Shown: positions 62,438-64,000 of the stretch, piece by piece
Numbering within the stretch: position 1 is the first letter of the stretch
Layout: each line of letters opens with the position of its first letter
Source: Halioxenophilus aromaticivorans
GTDB taxonomy: Bacteria; Pseudomonadota; Gammaproteobacteria; Pseudomonadales; Cellvibrionaceae
DNA length: 64,000 nt
Assembly: GCF_042850945.1 (NCBI RefSeq)
Contig: NZ_AP031496.1
Span: 124,001-188,000 of the forward strand
Reading direction: 5' to 3'
The notes under the pieces: model-generated
Database searches by the model: none
The model's input: only the letters and a program-made list of their open reading frames with translations
What the model was told of the DNA's origin: nothing
Translations under genes and position numbers: made by a program

Positions 62438-63298
62438 ATGGGAACCCAGTTACTGCCTGTACAAATGCTTGCCCCAGGGCAAAACATTAATGCGTACATC
62501 CAGGCTGTAAACAGCTTCTCGATTCTAACTGCCGAAGAAGAAAAAGAATTGGCAGAGCAGCTTTACTACCAGGAGAACCTGGAGGCCGCTCGACGCCTGG
62601 TAATGGCGCATTTGCGCTTTGTTGTACACATTGCTAAATCCTACGCCGGTTATGGGCTGAACCAGTCTGATCTGGTGCAAGAGGGCAACGTTGGTCTGAT
62701 GAAGGCCGTAAAACGCTTTAACCCAGAAAAGGGTGTGCGTTTGGTATCTTTCGCCGTGCACTGGATCAAAGCCGAAATTCACGAGTTTATTTTGCGTAAC
62801 TGGCGCATTGTGAAAGTCGCAACCACCAAAGCACAGCGCAAGTTGTTCTTTAATCTGCGCGGCGCCAAAAAACGCCTGGCCTGGTTAACCAACGAAGAAG
62901 CAAAAGCCGTTGCAGCAGACCTAAACGTTGACGTTAAGCATGTGCGTGAAATGGAAGGCCGGCTGGCCAGCACCGATATGGGCTTTGATGCCGGCGCGGA
63001 TGACGATGACGACACCGCTTTCCAAGCACCTGCCAATTACCTGGAAGATGCTCGCTACAACCCAGCCACCCAGTTGGAAGACTCCGATTGGGAGAGCAAC
63101 AGCGTTGCCAACCTCGAGTCCGCCTTGGATCAGCTGGACGACCGTAGCCGGGATATTATCCAGCAGCGCTGGTTGAGCGAGGACAAATCCACGTTACACG
63201 ATCTGGCCGATCAGTATGGTGTGTCTGCGGAGCGTATTCGCCAGTTAGAGAAAAACGCCATGAAAAAAGTGCGCGCAATGATCGAAGTCGAGATTTAA
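62438..63298 (+). CDS. rpoH: Heat-shock sigma factor RpoH (sigma-32)
   Basis: The 286-residue protein is a clear RpoH: region 2 with AHLRFVVHIAKSYAGYGLNQSDLVQEGNVGLMKAVKRFNP in parts, the RpoH box motif QRKLFFNLR, and region 4 with STLHDLADQYGVSAERIRQLEKNAMKK. It directs RNA polymerase to heat-shock genes, such as the hsp20 at 5095-5589. GGAGG precedes the start. It has its own sigma-E-like promoter downstream of ftsX. Confidence 0.98.
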   Translation: MGTQLLPVQMLAPGQNINAYIQAVNSFSILTAEEEKELAEQLYYQENLEAARRLVMAHLRFVVHIAKSYAGYGLNQSDLVQEGNVGLMKAVKRFNPEKGVRLVSFAVHWIKAEIHEFILRNWRIVKVATTKAQRKLFFNLRGAKKRLAWLTNEEAKAVAADLNVDVKHVREMEGRLASTDMGFDAGADDDDDTAFQAPANYLEDARYNPATQLEDSDWESNSVANLESALDQLDDRSRDIIQQRWLSEDKSTLHDLADQYGVSAERIRQLEKNAMKKVRAMIEVEI

Positions 63299-63338
63299 TC
63301 CGCGTTACTTGCCATAGGCAAACCGTAAAGCAGTTAGA

Positions 63339-63364
63339 AAGCCGTGCATTAGCACGGCTTTTTT
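63339..63364 (+). terminator. Terminator after rpoH
   Basis: AAGCCGTGC and GCACGGCTT form a 9 bp stem around ATTA, followed by a run of T. Confidence 0.9.
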
Positions 63365-63396
63365 CATATTACAATCAGCAAAATTCAGGAGGGCAT

Positions 63397-63780
63397 GTGG
63401 CGCAGTGGTTAATGGGAAGTGCCGGCGTTAGCGGGTTGTTAGCGGTGGCAATCGGAGCCTATGGTGCCCATGGCTTAAAGGCAAAATTGAGCCCTGAAAT
63501 GATGGCCGTGTATAACACTGGCGTGCAATACCATTTTTACCACACACTGGCGTTATTGGCTCTGGCCCTCTATGTGGCGGCAACCGCGCCAAGCCGTTTC
63601 CTAGGGCTGGGCGGATTGTGCTTTCTCGCTGGCATTGTCGGTTTCTCGGGTAGCCTATACTGGCTGGCATTGGGTGGCCCCAAGTGGTTGGGGCCCGTCA
63701 CTCCGTTAGGCGGGCTTTGCTTTATGGCCGGTTGGCTGATGATCTTTGCGCACGCGTTACAACAGCACAAACCAATTTAA
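63397..63780 (+). CDS. DUF423 family membrane protein
   Basis: The 127-residue protein has four hydrophobic segments and matches DUF423 (YgdD type), with GLLAVAIGAYGAHGLKAKL at the start and VTPLGGLCFMAGWL near the end. I keep the GTG at 63397 because AGGAGG lies just upstream; the ATG at 63412 is an alternative. The overlapping ATG at 63395 opens only a six-codon frame. Function is unknown. Confidence 0.9.
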   Translation: MAQWLMGSAGVSGLLAVAIGAYGAHGLKAKLSPEMMAVYNTGVQYHFYHTLALLALALYVAATAPSRFLGLGGLCFLAGIVGFSGSLYWLALGGPKWLGPVTPLGGLCFMAGWLMIFAHALQQHKPI

Positions 63781-63804
63781 AACGATTAACGAACAGCGGT
63801 ACAC

Positions 63805-64000
63805 ATGAGTAACGTAGAAATTCCAATCAAACCTGAATTTAAAGATAAATCCATTCGCACGTTTGTCATCCGGGCTGGCCGTATGACCGATGGCCAGCGC
63901 AATGCATTTGCCAAAGCTTGGCCAACCTACGGACTCAGTTTGTTCTCGGGCGCGCAAGACTGGCCGCAGCAATTCCAACGCGAAGCACCGCTGGTGGTTG
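63805..64000 (+). CDS. trmB: tRNA (guanine-N7)-methyltransferase TrmB, 3' part outside window
   Basis: The frame starts at ATG 63805 and runs off the right edge with 65 codons visible. IRTFVIRAGRMTDGQRNAF, WPTYGL and FQREAPLVV match the N-terminus of TrmB, which methylates G46 of tRNAs. The SAM-binding motif would begin just beyond the edge. It starts 24 bases after the DUF423 gene. Confidence 0.85.
   Translation, partial: MSNVEIPIKPEFKDKSIRTFVIRAGRMTDGQRNAFAKAWPTYGLSLFSGAQDWPQQFQREAPLVV

Overview
The window is a stretch of gammaproteobacterial chromosome of moderate GC content. Gene order is a mixture of two known layouts. The run phoR-phoB-ubiA-hup-HDOD-recG-oxyR, spoT-rpoZ-gmk and yicC-rph-crc-pyrE resembles Pseudomonas. 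The run slmA-argB-algC-coaBC-radC-rpmB-rpmG-mutM-coaD followed by rsmD-ftsY-ftsE-ftsX-rpoH resembles the enteric order. That combination suggests a marine Cellvibrionales-type or related bacterium; this is inference from synteny and protein character, not a database result.

Layout. 1-5 kb: a response regulator with a CheC-like domain and a diguanylate cyclase, an AraC regulator with a phytanoyl-CoA-type dioxygenase, and a LysR regulator. 5-10.7 kb: a small heat-shock protein behind a sigma-32-like promoter, a MOSC protein, a Na/Pi symporter behind a Pho box, DUF4265, yaaA and a DUF938 methyltransferase. 10.6-14.1 kb: a REC-TPR regulator, a GNAT-like protein and a lipoprotein. 14.4-28 kb: core genes phoR, phoB, ubiA, hup, an HDOD protein, recG, oxyR, ridA, spoT, rpoZ and gmk. 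28-42.8 kb: an accessory block that separates gmk from yicC, genes that are adjacent in Pseudomonas. It holds a DUF502 protein, a Pho-box-controlled TonB receptor with an alkaline-phosphatase-superfamily protein, a MHYT-PAS-GGDEF-EAL protein, two decayed genes, and a roughly 5.9 kb degenerate integrated element. 42.8-64 kb: core genes yicC, rph, crc, pyrE, slmA, argB, algC, coaBC, radC, rpmBG, mutM, coaD, rsmD, ftsYEX, rpoH and trmB.

The integrated element is bounded by a 26 bp direct repeat of the yicC 3' end (36829-36854 and 42774-42799). Inside both ends are 9 bp repeats at 12 bp spacing that look like integrase arm sites. It carries an AAA/DUF4143 ATPase, a hipBA toxin-antitoxin pair with four phased operator copies, an AlpA-type regulator and a broken DUF927 helicase/primase-like gene. 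No integrase remains.

Phosphate is a thread through the window: phoBR is present, and convincing Pho boxes precede the Na/Pi symporter and the TonB receptor that stands ahead of the phosphatase. Heat and envelope stress are a second thread: rpoH has a sigma-E-like promoter and the hsp20 gene a sigma-32-like one. Three multi-palindromic elements of about 140-300 bp sit against the stop codons of three unrelated genes and look like MITE-type repeats. A cluster of four DnaA boxes lies after rpmG, and the 3' end of rsmD is tandemly duplicated with a 182 bp period.
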